DNA from: Petrolisthes cinctipes
Lineage: Eukaryota > Arthropoda > Malacostraca > Decapoda > Porcellanidae
Direction: 5' to 3'
Length of the DNA: 64,000 bases
Assembly (NCBI GenBank): GCA_033782935.1
Contig: JAWQEG010000065.1
Location: 1,513,001-1,577,000 of the forward strand
Position numbers and translations under genes: made by a program. Below the pieces are notes generated by a model. That model was given only the letters and a program-made list of their open reading frames with translations, was not told the origin of the DNA and did no database searches. This document shows, in pieces, positions 11,900 through 23,012 of the stretch (the stretch's first letter is position 1; each line of letters opens with the position of its first letter).

Positions 11900-11949
11900 G
11901 CATTCCCACACACCATTCTTATATTCTCTCTCTTAGCATTCCCACACAC

Positions 11950-11993
<44 letters not shown>

Positions 11994-12049
11994 GCATTCC
12001 CACACACCATTCTTATATTCTCTCACTCTCTCTTAGCATTCACACACAC

Positions 12050-12107
<58 letters not shown>

Positions 12108-12159
12108 GCATTCCCACACACCATTCTCTCTCTCTCTCTCTCTTAGCATTCCCACACAC

Positions 12160-12197
<38 letters not shown>

Positions 12198-12214
12198 TCC
12201 CACACACCATTCTT

Positions 12215-12265
<51 letters not shown>

Positions 12266-12313
12266 GCATTCCCACACACCATTCTTATATTCTCTCTCTC
12301 TCTCTCTCTCTTT
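11816..12313. repeat. CT microsatellite / AGCATTCCCACACACCATTC minisatellite
   Basis: About seven copies of AGCATTCCCACACACCATTC are separated by CT runs of different length, some with TTATATT. This is an expanded compound repeat. The arginine/glutamate open frames across it on the minus strand are artefacts. Confidence 0.95.
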
Positions 12314-12366
12314 TACTTCCCGATTCGCAAATTTTATCCCACCCTATCACTATCCTCTTCCTCCTC

Positions 12367-12426
12367 ATGTTCATCATCGTCATCATCGTCATTATCATCA
12401 TCATCTTATTATTATTATTATTATTG

Positions 12427-12473
<47 letters not shown>

Positions 12474-13527
12474 CTCTTTTCCTCCTGACTCTCCTCCATC
12501 TCGCTCTTCCTCCCCTTCCTCCCCTTTTTCCTCTTCTTCTATATCATTATCATCATCATCATATTATTATTATTATTATCATTATTATTATTCTCATCTT
12601 CTCATCCTCCTCAATCTTCCTCTGCCTTCTCCTCCTCTTCCTCCCTTCCTTCCCCCTCTTCTTCTTATTGTTCATTATCATCATCACAGTTATTATTATT
12701 ATTATTCTTTTCTCCTCTTCCCTCCCCCTCATCCTCCTCCTCCGCCCCTTTTTCATGAACGGGTTTTCAATTGCATGAATCCGTTTTTGTGTTGAGTGTG
12801 TGACGTCATAGGTAAACCCGAGGGACATATGTGTGTGTGTATTTGAATATGTGTGTGGGTGAGGGGGGGTGTTTTTATATGGCAGTCTGAGTGTGTGTTT
12901 GTATATGGAAAGGTGTGTGTATAAGCGAGGTGTATAAGCGAGTGTGTGTGTTTGACAAAGAGTAAAGAAGTGAATGAGAAAAAAAAAGAAAGGAAGGAAG
13001 AAAGATGAAAATAAGGAAAATTATGATAATAATAAAAATTCATATATATTTTCTAATGTATCAACACACACACATGCGCGCGTACACAATGTCACTGTTC
13101 ACACACACACACACGTGCACCCTCACTGTTCACACACAATCACACACACATAACGTCACTGTACACACACAGACACACACAATATCACTGTACACACAAA
13201 CATACACATACACAAACACACACAATGTCAGGGAACTCTAGAATACCTGAGGCGGTTTCAGTAATGAGGGAGGGAGGGTGGAAGGAGCGAGAGGAAATGT
13301 GGGAAAACACGTGAAGCAAAGCGGGAGGGAGGGAGATAGGAAGTGAGGGATAACACGATTAGTAACGAGGGTGGGAGGGATGTAGAAAGGGGAGGAGAGG
13401 GAGGAAGGGAGTGAGTACCAACGAAACAAACAGGTAGGTAGGAAGGGAGGGAGGAACAGAGGGAGGGAGAGATAGAGACAGGTATGGAGGGATGGAGGAA
13501 GGGAGGAACGGAGAGAAAAGAAGAGGG
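12367..13527. repeat. Simple-sequence block (ATT/TCC, GT/CA, GGGA)
   Basis: ATT and TCC runs (12367-12720), GT-rich sequence (12825-12960), a CA-rich array with an AACGTCACTGT-type core repeated several times (13060-13230), and a purine-rich GGGAGGGA block (13260-13525) follow one another. No gene is supported. Confidence 0.85.
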
Positions 13528-14016
13528 AGTACATGCATGGAGGTATAAAGGGTGGAGAGGCCCGCGCCGCGGGGATTTGAAGCCACAGAACTGTCAGTCG
13601 GCCATATTGATGTGGGCTAAGGAAGCGTTTGCCTGGTATAACCCTATAGAAGTATTTTGTTATTTCTTATGGTAAGAATGGTTGCAAACTGATTATTTTA
13701 CCTACAAAATATTTTCCTAAGGCGACATTTTTCTACTGAGTACTTTTCTAACTGGAAATAATCTGGTTTTGCATCATGACTTAATTTCTTATGTCTGTAA
13801 ATGTAGGTCTTTCAGTTTTGTAGGTGTGTATTGTGAAGGAATTCCCATTTCACCAACGTGCAAAGGGTGTGCCCAGGGTGAGGTCAGGGTTCTCCTTTGG
13901 GATAAGCTTTGCTGTATCAGGTCAACATGACTATCCCCTACACGTCCACATATACTCAGTCATATAGTGTAGCAGTCAGAGTGAGGGTTCTACGTCGTCC
14001 AGTATTTTGTTCTACA

Positions 14017-15156
14017 ATGCCGAACAGTTGTGTCGCATTTGGGTGCAATGAAAGGGCAAACAAGAAGTCTGATCCGTCCATTACATTTCACCAGTAAGTT
14101 ATTTCATACTTTTTAATTTTGTGAGCGTGACGTTAACAAAGACAGTGACAAAAAGGACCTCCTGTATGTACCTTATTCAGATAATCTTAGTGTTGCGTAC
14201 TTTTTTACAGGCTGCCAAAGGATCCGTGCAGAAGACAAAAATGGCTTATAGCTCTGCGGAGAGACAACTACACACCAGGCAAGCAAGCACGTCTCTGCTC
14301 CAAGCATTTTGCTCCTGAAGATTTCGACAGAACGTCTTTGTGTTATGTCAGGTTGCGAGATAGTGTTGTTCCTAGTATATTTGAGGCTTTCCCTGCTCAC
14401 CTGCAGCAAAAAAATCAAATTAACAGGAAGCCTCCCAAAGCTCGCTATGTATGTGATGCAGCTTCTCTAGAAGAAACAGTTTCAACTCCAGCTGCACTAG
14501 AAAATCACCCTCAAGCGGATTTAAGGTACTCTCCAAGCAAAAATCTACTGAAGAGGAAACTGGAAGAATCAGAGACACAACTCAAGAAGGCAAGAAAACG
14601 AATGAAAACTATGCAGCAGAAAACTCGACGATTAAAGAAGAAAAATGCCGATTTGTGTTCTGTGATTAGTGCACTGAAGGAAAAAAATAAGTTGAGTGAC
14701 AATAGCTTGTCTGTTTTAGAATCTTGCGCTGCAGGAGTGACTGACCTTGTGAAAAGACAAGTAGCTAAGAACTGTGGTAAATCACTACCTTCTCGATATA
14801 GTCCTGCTCTAAAAGGCTTTGCTCTCACTTTGCACTTTTATTCTCCTAGTGCTTATCAGTTCGTAAGGAAAACCTTTGACACTTGTCTTCCGCACCCACG
14901 AACACTGCGAAAATGGTACAGTACTGTAGAGGTAAAACCAGGATTCACGGAGGCATCATTCAGTGCACTTAAACAGCAACAGCTTCAGTTATCCTCAAGC
15001 AATGAAAATGTTTTTTCATTAATAATGGATGAAATGGCCATCCGTCAACATGTTGAGTGGGATGGCAATAATTCAGGAGGTAACTCGTGGGAATTGTATG
15101 CCTTTGGAGTGTGTACCAATCCTTACTGCCTCCAGTTACTATTTACAGGCTTCTAA
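14017..15156 (+). CDS. THAP plus coiled-coil P-element protein (340 aa), possible KP-like repressor
   Basis: Two exons, 14017-14093 and 14211-15156, join in frame across a consensus GTAAGT donor and a pyrimidine-rich ACAG acceptor to give 340 residues. The THAP domain has CVAFGC, then LPKDPCRRQKWL, CSKHF and the VVPSIF box. About residues 115-165 are a lysine/leucine-rich coiled coil. A P-type transposase segment follows (SPALKGFALTLHFYSPSAYQFV, LPHPRTLRKWYS) up to the first catalytic aspartate in SLIMDEM; the frame then stops after LLFTGF. The remaining catalytic residues are absent. In Drosophila, truncated P proteins that keep the DNA-binding and leucine-zipper regions repress transposition; the same role here is inference from architecture. 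Confidence 0.8.
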
Positions 15157-15818
15157 CATGAACGTTCCAGCAAGTATTATTATTAACTGTTCTCTCAATA
15201 AAAACAGAATGCTAGAGAATGATGATGCTAATGAAGATGAGGAGATTGATATACACTCTGAGGTTGATTATGAAAGTTTATGTTCAGCCAGTGTTCTCTC
15301 TCCTTACTCTGAACAAATTATTGCATGTATAGCTAGCTGGCTTTGTTATTTCTAAACTAAAGAAAACTTTAAGGTGTGAGATATGCTGCAGTGTTCTGTT
15401 TCACCAAAATATAACTGCAACTCACAAGTTAATAACTGTAAAAAACAAAGGCCATCTATCTTTTCCATCCAAAGATGTAGTTACCATATGTCTTATATGT
15501 GAAAAGAAATTCAGAGAGAAAGTCCTACTCTGCAAAGATTAGCACCCTTATTCAAAGCTGTCAGGGTATGTTTGCCACAATATAATATCTTTTGTGCTGT
15601 CTGAGTTCCAGGGAAAGACTATTTTCCCTGGTTTGGTAAGACATATGTCAGACAGTGATCCTGCAGATCTTATACTCTTAATAAAGGCTGTAGCTGAGAC
15701 CTATCTGCAGGTCAGATATAGATACGCAGCCAAACAGTTCACTGTACGGCACACATCTCTCAAAGGGGTGAAAAGCAGAACAAGGATGAATAAATTAGTA
15801 TTGTTCAGTGGCATGTAA
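15157..15818 (+). pseudogene. Broken P transposase C-terminal fragments in P2
   Basis: Downstream of the intact frame, three plus-strand frames show pieces of the transposase C-terminus: YSEQIIACIASW leading into KLKKTLRCEICCSVLF, then DVVTICLICEKKFREKVLL, and finally SDSDPADLILLIKAVAETYLQVRYRYAAKQF, typical of the extreme C-terminus of P/THAP9-like proteins. They are separated by frameshifts and stops. The region between the DEM aspartate and EQIIACIA, which would carry the rest of the RNase H-like core, is missing. Confidence 0.7.
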
Positions 15819-16079
15819 TTCAATATAAAATGTTGTTGATATGTAATAAATGGTTAAGAGTAAGCAGTAGTTTAATTTTACACATATGAAAGTTATTCAT
15901 GGGTATAAACAATGAAAAAAGTGGGGAAAAAATAACGAGTAAACCATTGACTCAGAGCGCGACCCTCTGCCCACATGCCCACAACAACGTGGCGGACGGG
16001 GGGCAGAAGAGGCTTCACTGAGCCTGTACCAGAGCGCGGCTCCGGGCCTCTCCACCCTTTATACCTCCATGAGTACATG

Positions 16080-16351
16080 TGAGACAGCCAGCTATAAGGA
16101 CAGGTGAGACAGCTAGCTAGATAAGGAGGGAGGACAGGTTAGACAGCCAGCTAGATAAGGAGAGAGGAGGGAGGACAGGTGAGAGACATGCAGACATACA
16201 AACAGGTAGTTGAGAGGGGGGGGGGGGGTACAGCTGATACATACATACAGACAGACAAGTAGGTAGGTAGGTATATATATTAAGGGTTTAGGTTGGAAGA
16301 GTATTACAAAACAAAAACAATTAGTATATAAGTTTAGTTTTAAGATTGAAT

Positions 16352-16393
<42 letters not shown>

Positions 16394-16896
16394 GCATAAA
16401 ATAATATGCAAAGAGTTAAAATTAAAATAATAATAAATAAATAAAATAACACAAGTAAATAAAAAGATAAAATGAAATAAAAATAAATAAAATAAAATAA
16501 ATTAAAGGCCTTAATGACCAACATCAAGGTTGATAGGCCATTAAAAAAAAAAAAGGAAGAGTATCACTTCAATACTAACCACTGTAAGTGGTGGTTTGGG
16601 TGGTATAGTTGTTCTAGGTGTGGTAGAAGGCTGACAGTGGTGGTAGGTGTGGTAGAAGGTTGACAGTGATAGTAATTGTGGTAGTAGTGATTGCAGGGGA
16701 GGTAGTTGTGGTAGATGTATTGGTAGTGGTGGATGTTGTAGTAGTGATTGTAGGGGAGGTAGATGTATTGGTAATTGTTATTGTAGTAATGGTAGTGTGG
16801 TGTGTAGGGTCATAAGAATTGTGTACATACTACTATTTCGTGAGTGTGTGCATGTGTTTATGATAATGGCACAGTGTTCTTTCACTACCATTTCTT

Positions 16897-16995
<99 letters not shown>

Positions 16996-17530
16996 GAATT
17001 CAAACGCTGCACAACAGTAAAGTATGCTTCATAAAACGTTCATCGATTATCACAAACTTTTGTCTCTCCCGATCAGAGGGGCATATGTTTTTTGTTGGGA
17101 TTTCTGACTGTAGGTATCTCCACCAAGGCACAATAATATTAATAATAATAATAATAATAACTGTATGCAATCGTTCCACTATATTTATACACTATATCTC
17201 AAAAAGACTTATACCTAAAAACACAGGCACTATATATATATATATTTTTTTTTTTCATAGCACGTGATGTTATAGTTGGATTAGGAAACCGAAATTAATT
17301 AAAAACCTTTGCTATAAACCACAACAACAATAATAATAACAACAACAAATACAACAATAACAACAACAACAACAACAACAAAAGCTGACATAGACCTATA
17401 TATATATTTAACACCTAAAAATTTATCAATAAACTAACAGCACCTAAAAAATACATTCACTATAACACGTGATGTTTATAAGCTACAGTTGGATTATTAT
17501 AGTCAGAAATATGAAACCTTAACTAACTAG
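16080..17530. repeat. Simple repeats without a gene, including (TA)n at 16898-16992
   Basis: GGACAGGTGAGACAGC-type repeats (16080-16190), ATA and AATA arrays (16350-16500), a GTGGTAG-rich block (16570-16800), a TA run of about 95 bp and AAC repeats (17320-17385) fill this stretch. No coding region is supported. Confidence 0.8.
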
Positions 17531-17539
17531 GCCTATATG

Positions 17540-17745
17540 AACCAACCACCACGATGACAAAGCTGACATTCGATACCCATAATGCCAGACAATGCCTTCG
17601 TCGTATATACAATGAGAAGCTGACATTCGATACCCATAATGCCAGACAAGGCCTTCGTCGTATATACAATGACAAAGCTGACATTTGATACCCATAATGC
17701 CAAACAAGGCCTTCGTCGTCTCGTCGTATATACAATGAGACCTTG
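17540..17745. repeat. Three-copy 57-60 bp minisatellite
   Basis: The unit starts AAGCTGACATTCGATACCC and ends in a GTCGTATATACAATGA block. Three copies lie head to tail with few differences. The three overlapping minus-strand open frames arise from the repeat. Confidence 0.9.
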
Positions 17746-18019
17746 ACACAACACAATGCCTTAACACAATGGATGTCACTGATAGATTCCAGACAGACAG
17801 ATGATCGTGTGTTTTGAGGGGGTCGATTGATTTGGGTTTTATTATTATTATTATTTTTTTTTTTTTTTTTGAAACCATGCAGAAAACAGACGACATATTG
17901 GGTTGATTCCACAGTGGTATTGGTTTGTCAGCTTCCCAACCAACCAAGCACACTTGTAAGGCTTCATTATTTTGTATTATTTTGAAGCCTCCTGACTAAA
18001 CCAGAAAACAGACATAGGG

Positions 18020-18280
18020 TCACACACAGATACAATTGGTTTGGCTGTAATGTTTCTCTCTCTCTCTCTCCCACACAGGTACAATACAGTTGGTTTAGCT
18101 GTAATGTCCCTCTCTCCATCCCTCTCTCTCTCCCTCACTCACACCCTCTCTCACACACAGGTACATACAATACAATTGATTTGGCTGTAATGTCCCTCTC
18201 TCCCTCTCACTCACTCACACACAGGTACACACAATACAATTGGTTTGGCTGTAATATCCCTCTCTCCCTCTCTATTGGGT
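18020..18280. repeat. Minisatellite with TTGGTTTGGCTGTAATG core
   Basis: Four imperfect copies of a unit of about 60 bp with the core (T)TTGGCTGTAATGTCCC, followed by a CT run and CACACAGGTAC, occur in tandem. The flanks repeat a longer segment (GGTTGATTCCACAGTGG at 17900 and 18280, followed by shared sequence containing AAGGCTTCATTATT). Confidence 0.85.
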
Positions 18281-18661
18281 TGATTCCACAGTGGTATTGG
18301 TTTGTCAGCTTCCCAACCAACCACACTTGTAAGGCTTCATTATTTTATTATTTTGAAGCCTTCAGACTAAACCACAAAACAGACATATTAAGTATTTCAG
18401 TAAGGAGTTGGTTGTATGTTTAGTTGCAATGTAGGTAAAGTAGACGAAGTTTTGTGTTGGTAAATCTGGAGCAACTGAATCCTCCAAACTATTCCAAGCA
18501 ACAACAGAACACTATTATTTCTGCTTTTCTGGTCCTGTTTCCTGGCATACTTTGGAGGAATCAAGGCACTCCAATGTACCAAAAAAGAATTACCACCTTA
18601 AGGGACCCTGTGTGTGTGATGTAGTCAGAAAAATTAGAGGTAAAAGAGTTCTTCAAATATT

Positions 18662-19300
18662 GTCACGAAACACACACACACACCTATATGGAAGGAGCTT
18701 GTTTCGTGGCATAGTCAGGAGGAATCAGAAGCCTCCAAACACACACACACTTCTATATGGAAGGAGCTTGTTTCGTGGCATAGTCAGGAGGAATCAGAAG
18801 CCTCCAAACACACACACACACCTATATGGAAGGAGCTTGTTTCGTGGCATAGTCAGGAGGAATCAGAAGCCTCCAAACACACACACACACACACACCTAT
18901 ATGGAAGGAGCTTGTTTCGTGGCATGGTCAGGAGGAATCAGAAGCCTCCAAACACACACACACACCTATATGGAAGGAGCTTGTTTCGTGGCATAGTCAG
19001 GAGGAATCAGAAGCCTCCAAACACACACACACACACACACCTATATGGAAGGAGCTTGTTTCGTGGCATGGTCAGGAGGAATCAGAAGCCTCCAAACACA
19101 CACACACACCTATATGGAAGGAGCTTGTTTCGTGGCATAGTCAGAAGGAATCAGAAGCCTCCAAACACACACACACACCTATAGGGAAGGAGCTTGTTTC
19201 GTGGCATGGTCAGGAGGAATCAGAAGCCTCCAAACACACACACACACCTATAGGGAAGGAGCTTGTTTCGTGGCATGGGAAGGAGGAATCAGAAGCCTCC
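18662..19300. repeat. Nine-copy minisatellite, unit about 65-75 bp, with CA spacer
   Basis: Each unit is CACACA of variable length, then CCTATATGGAAGGAGCTTG, TTTCGTGGCATAGTCAGG and AGGAATCAGAAGCCTCC. The last part can fold as a small hairpin (GGAGG...CCTCC). The same TTTCGTGG...GGAGGAATCA sequence occurs singly at 8390-8520, 11520-11715, 18470-18565 and 29540-29635, so the array grew out of a dispersed repeat. The 210-codon open frame over it is a by-product of the period. Confidence 0.95.
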
Positions 19301-20280
19301 ATTTCTCATGCACAATCACAAGGTCCTTAATACAAGATAAAAAAATAAAAAAATGAAAGAGAATGAAATATATAAAACGATAGTGAATTACTTTTATAAA
19401 TATTAAGTTTATTAATAAATTTGAAATGATTTACAAGTGTTTAAAAGAGAAGGAAAATATATTAAACTACATTATTAGTTTATAAATACTGAGTTTATTA
19501 ATAAAATTTGAAATGATTGACATATGTGTGTATAGTTAAATAGTGTTGATATAATTACATACGTGTATATAATAATTATGTTGATATATTTACATAGGTG
19601 TATATATAATAATTATGTTGATATAATTACATACGTGTATATAATAATTATGTTGATATATTTACATACACATACATTGGAGGCAAAAAAACATAAAGAC
19701 TGATACTCAATTTCCATTATTCTATTATAACAACAATATTAATGAAAATAGATACATTCTTATTAATTAAATACATTAATATTAATCACATTATGAAATA
19801 CAAAAATATGAATCACATAATGAAATACAATAATATTAATCACATTATGAAATACAATAATATTAATCACATTATGATATACAATATTTTTTTTTTTTTA
19901 ATCACATTATGAAAAACAAAAATATGAATCACATAATCCAATATCAATATTAACTAGCAAATATAACACATACAGTCAGCACACATAATTATATATATTG
20001 TCAGCAATGGTCAGCACATAGCTTACTCGTCAGCACTGGAATGGTGGTCAGCACACATTTATCAGCTCAAAAAAAAAAAAAGATGTAATTAGGTTAGGTT
20101 AGGTTATGTCAGGTCAGGTTAGTTTAGGTTAGGTCAGGTCCTATTCGTGTTTATCCGAGTCTAATTTCCAGACATAATATTTTGTAGGTAGGAATCAAGG
20201 GAAGATTTTCTGTTTAGGGTGAATTGGAAGGCTACTGATTCCTCCTAACTAATAAGTATACAGATAGCTATTGTTGGTTG
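19300..20280. repeat. AT-rich short tandem repeats and a TTAGG-like block
   Basis: The stretch has no gene. It holds duplicated AATAAATTTGAAATGATT units, about four copies of GTTGATATAATTACATACG (19540-19670), five copies of TTAATCACATTATGAAATAC (19790-19940), TCAGCACA repeats (19975-20060) and an interstitial GGTTAGGTTAGGTTATGTCA block at 20092-20140. Confidence 0.8.
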
Positions 20281-20770
20281 AAGCTTTGTGCTCTCTCTCT
20301 CTCTCTCTCTCTCCATAGTTACAACACGCGAGCACACACACACACACACACTCTCTCTCTCTCTCTCCATAGTTACAACACGCACGCACACACACACACT
20401 CTCTCTCTCTCTCCATAGTTACAACACGCACACACACACACTCTCCCTCTCTCTCTCTCCATAGTTACAACACGCGCGCACACACACACACACACACTCT
20501 CTCTCTCTCCACAACCACAGTTACAACACACACACACACTCTCTCTCTCTCTCTCTCTTTTATTGTGCATTTATTTACTATCTGTCTGTAATCTATCTAT
20601 CTATAGGTATTCGAAGGATACCTCAACACTTATATATTACTGCTCGTGACTCTACATACATACACACATACATACATACACACACATACATACATACACA
20701 CACATACATTTATACATACATACATATACATACATACACACACATACATACAAACAAGGCATTATTGGCA
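20281..20770. repeat. CT/CA compound microsatellite and ACAT repeats
   Basis: CT runs, a CCATAGTTACAACACGC core and CA runs repeat five times (20281-20557), followed by TACATACACACA-type repeats (20650-20755). TTTATT at 20559-20564 and 20570-20575 would read AATAAA on the minus strand, about 210 bp beyond the stop codon of the gene at 20780-22153. Confidence 0.85.
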
Positions 20771-20779
20771 TCTGTTCCC

Positions 20780-21187
20780 TTAGTATGCCACCTGTAATGT
20801 CACACCTATACCGAAGGAAACTAACGATAACAAAGTCCCTATAACGAACGAAACGGTACTCCATATATTACGAAACTGAATCAACTCACTATTATCATCA
20901 CTATTATTATTATTACCACTATTATTATTATTATTACTACTATTATTATTATCATCACTATTATTATTATCATCACTATTATTATTATTATCATCACTAT
21001 TATTATTATTATCACTATTATTATTATCATCACTATTATTATCATCACTTTCTTCTTCCGTCTGTCTACGATAACGCCTCAAGTTTATTTCGTCTTTAAG
21101 TTGTTGTTGTTGTTGGTGGTGGTGGTCTTGTTGTTGTTGTTGTTGGTGGTGGTCTTGTTGTTGTTGTTGTTGTTGGTGGTGGTGGTC

Positions 21188-21219
<32 letters not shown>

Positions 21220-22153
21220 CTTGTAGTAGTCGCATTATTAGTTGTTGTTGTTGGTGGTAGTGGTCTGGTTGTTGTTGTTGTTGTTGTAGTAATAAAGTTG
21301 TTACATTCACCTTGTCTGCCTTCACCATATCTAACCAGTCACAGAGTACAGAATACGAGTTTATATATACATCTGTAATATCTTCAACCAACTGTATCCC
21401 ATCTCCTTCTTCGACATATACATCTGTAATATCCTCAACCAACTGTATCCCATCTCCTTCTTCGACATATACGTCTGTAATATCTTCAACCAACTGTATC
21501 CCTTCTTTGATATATACATCTGTAATATCCTCAACCAACTGTATCCCCTCATCTTCTTCTTCTGCTGCTACTCCTTCGTTAGTAACACGTAGGGCACCAC
21601 CACCACTCTTTAAGGAACCACTAAACACTACTGAAGAAGGAATACCTGAAGGAGGAGGAGGAGATGAAGCGACGTCTTGGTGGTTATCGAAGTTATTTGA
21701 TAGGGCCTGGTGGGTGAAGTTTGACTGGTGATGCAGGGTGAAGTTGGTGGCTTGGTGAGGCAGGGTGAAGTTTGCTTGGTGAGGAGGCAGGGTGAAGTTA
21801 CCTTGGTGAGGCAGGGTGAAGTTTGACTGGTGGTGAGGCAGGGTGAAGTTTGACTGGTGATGAGGCAGGTCCAGGGTGAAGTTTGCTTGGTGAGGCAGGT
21901 CCAGGGTGAAGTTTGCTTGGTGAGGCAGGTCATAAGAGACATTCCTTTGGTAAGACAGATCCCTAACATCAACAACAACAAACTTGGTAGTATAACGTCC
22001 CAAGTATAGACGCTGGTTGGAACTGATTGACGACGAAGAAGATGATGATGAGGTTTGTTGATGTCTGACAGAGAACACAGATATAAACAACACCAAACCT
22101 ATTAAAAGTAGATACACAACACAGCATTCTATTATGTGTCTTATTACTGCCAT
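20780..22153 (-). CDS. Candidate repetitive membrane protein, 457 aa, lineage-specific
   Basis: I do not recognise the family. From the N-terminus: a hydrophobic segment (residues about 10-29, CCVVYLLLIGLVLFISVFSV) that could be a signal anchor; a serine run; a region with eight NFT sequons in an LPHQANFTL-like repeat plus one NVS; four copies of GIQLVEDITDVY; alternating Gln and His runs; a basic RRYRR; an Asn/Asp/Ser-rich run; and a second hydrophobic segment near the C-terminus (about 430-452). The frame stays open through pure trinucleotide repeats, which expand only in frame. A TATA box and TCAGT initiator lie upstream at the expected spacing. Topology suggests a heavily glycosylated extracellular or lumenal loop. 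A low-complexity frame open by chance is the alternative. Confidence 0.55.
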
Positions 22154-22154
22154 G

Positions 22155-22169
<15 letters not shown>

Positions 22170-22209
<40 letters not shown>

Positions 22210-22640
22210 GATGAGGTGTGTGTGTTTATGAGGGACTGGACGAGGTGTGTGTGTGTGTGTGTGTGAGGGACTGGACGAGGTGTGTGTGAAGGACTGGACG
22301 AGGTGTGTGTGTGTGAAGGACTGGACGAGTGGACGAGGTGTGTGTGTGTGAAAGATTGACCGAGGTTTGATTTGCGACTGACTGACTGACCTAGGAAGAA
22401 CCCTACGTGTGTGTGTGTGTGTTTATAATGAAAACCAACTGACCGAAGTTTGTGTTTTGACGAGTTTATATAGGGGAGGGAAAACAAAGGCAAAGTTGAC
22501 ATACACACATACATACAGGTGGGTAGGTGGGTAGGTGGGTGGGTAGGTAGGTAGGAAGGTAGGTAGGTAGGTAGGTAGGTAAGTAAGCTGTTCTCCCTTG
22601 GGGTATAAAATTCTTGAGAGTACAGAAGAAAAATTATCAT
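22170..22640. repeat. GT/GA microsatellite and GGACTGGACGAGG minisatellite
   Basis: GA run (22177-22206), then several copies of GGACTGGACGAGGTGTGTG, and GGTAGGTAGG repeats at 22515-22580. It lies in and upstream of the presumed 5' leader of the 457-aa gene. Confidence 0.85.
22437..22472 (-). promoter_or_regulatory. TATA box plus TCAGT initiator for the 457-aa gene
   Basis: On the minus strand TATATAAA occupies 22472-22465 and TCAGT occupies 22442-22438. The first T of the TATA box is 32 bases before the A of the initiator, the spacing expected for an arthropod core promoter. The start codon at 22153 would be about 290 bases downstream, leaving a 5' leader rich in CA/TC repeats. Confidence 0.55.
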
Positions 22641-22710
22641 GACCACACTATCTCTCTCTCTCTCTCTCTGCTAAGCATGCTGCTCTTCACGTCATTGTGA
22701 ATTACCACTC

Positions 22711-22765
<55 letters not shown>

Positions 22766-22783
22766 TACTTTATCCCCCCCTCT

Positions 22784-22819
<36 letters not shown>

Positions 22820-22854
22820 AATATCCATGGCTTTATCCCTCCTCCACCTCTCTC

Positions 22855-22973
22855 TCTTGTTGCATTGATTGTTGAAGGAATTAATAGGAGACTATGGACA
22901 GCTACAGGTTCAACATTGGAGTGTGAATGTGCACTCCAGTATGCATCATGTTAGCCACACACACTTGTGTGTT

Positions 22974-22975
<2 letters not shown>
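22855..22975 (+). repeat. Dispersed repeat: GTTGCATTGATTGTTGAAGG family
   Basis: This segment recurs at 43290-43425 on the plus strand and, in part, at 47260-47330 on the minus strand, each time beside CT/GA microsatellite. It contains GACAGCTRCAGGTT and GTGTGAATGTGCACTC blocks. No coding content; it is part of the composite repeat described at 43.3-48.8 kb. Confidence 0.75.
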
Positions 22976-23006
<31 letters not shown>

Positions 23007-23012
23007 TGCACA

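Larger units (their letters stand above)
13536..16071 (+). mobile_element. P-superfamily element P2 with exact 8-bp target duplication
   Basis: The element starts and ends in CATG, like the canonical Drosophila P element. The perfect 29-bp terminal inverted repeats begin CATGGAGGTATAAAGGGT at 13536 and end at 16071, and AGTACATG is duplicated at 13528-13535 and 16072-16079. Length is 2,536 bp. It carries a THAP-domain gene on the plus strand, followed by fragments of the transposase C-terminus, with the middle of the catalytic domain missing. It is therefore an internally deleted, non-autonomous copy. Confidence 0.95.

Noticed and set aside
12367..12828. 142-codon leucine/serine/tyrosine-rich frame and its opposite-strand partner
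   Set aside because: Both come from ATT/TCC simple repeat.
18552..19184. 210-codon open frame with THTHLYGRSLFRGIVRRNQKPPN repeats
   Set aside because: It follows the period of the minisatellite and has no support as a gene; every unit reads through because the repeat lacks stops in that frame.
18662..19300. Regular repeats with spacers resembling a CRISPR array
   Set aside because: The spacers are CA runs of variable length, not unique sequences, and the genome is eukaryotic.
20092..20140. TTAGG-like block as a telomere or chromosome end
   Set aside because: Short, degenerate and interstitial, with ordinary sequence on both sides.
20780..22153. Resemblance of the 457-aa protein to an envelope-type glycoprotein (signal segment, sequons, basic site, C-terminal membrane span)
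   Set aside because: No conserved fusion or receptor-binding motif, no gag or pol nearby, and the body is low-complexity repeat.
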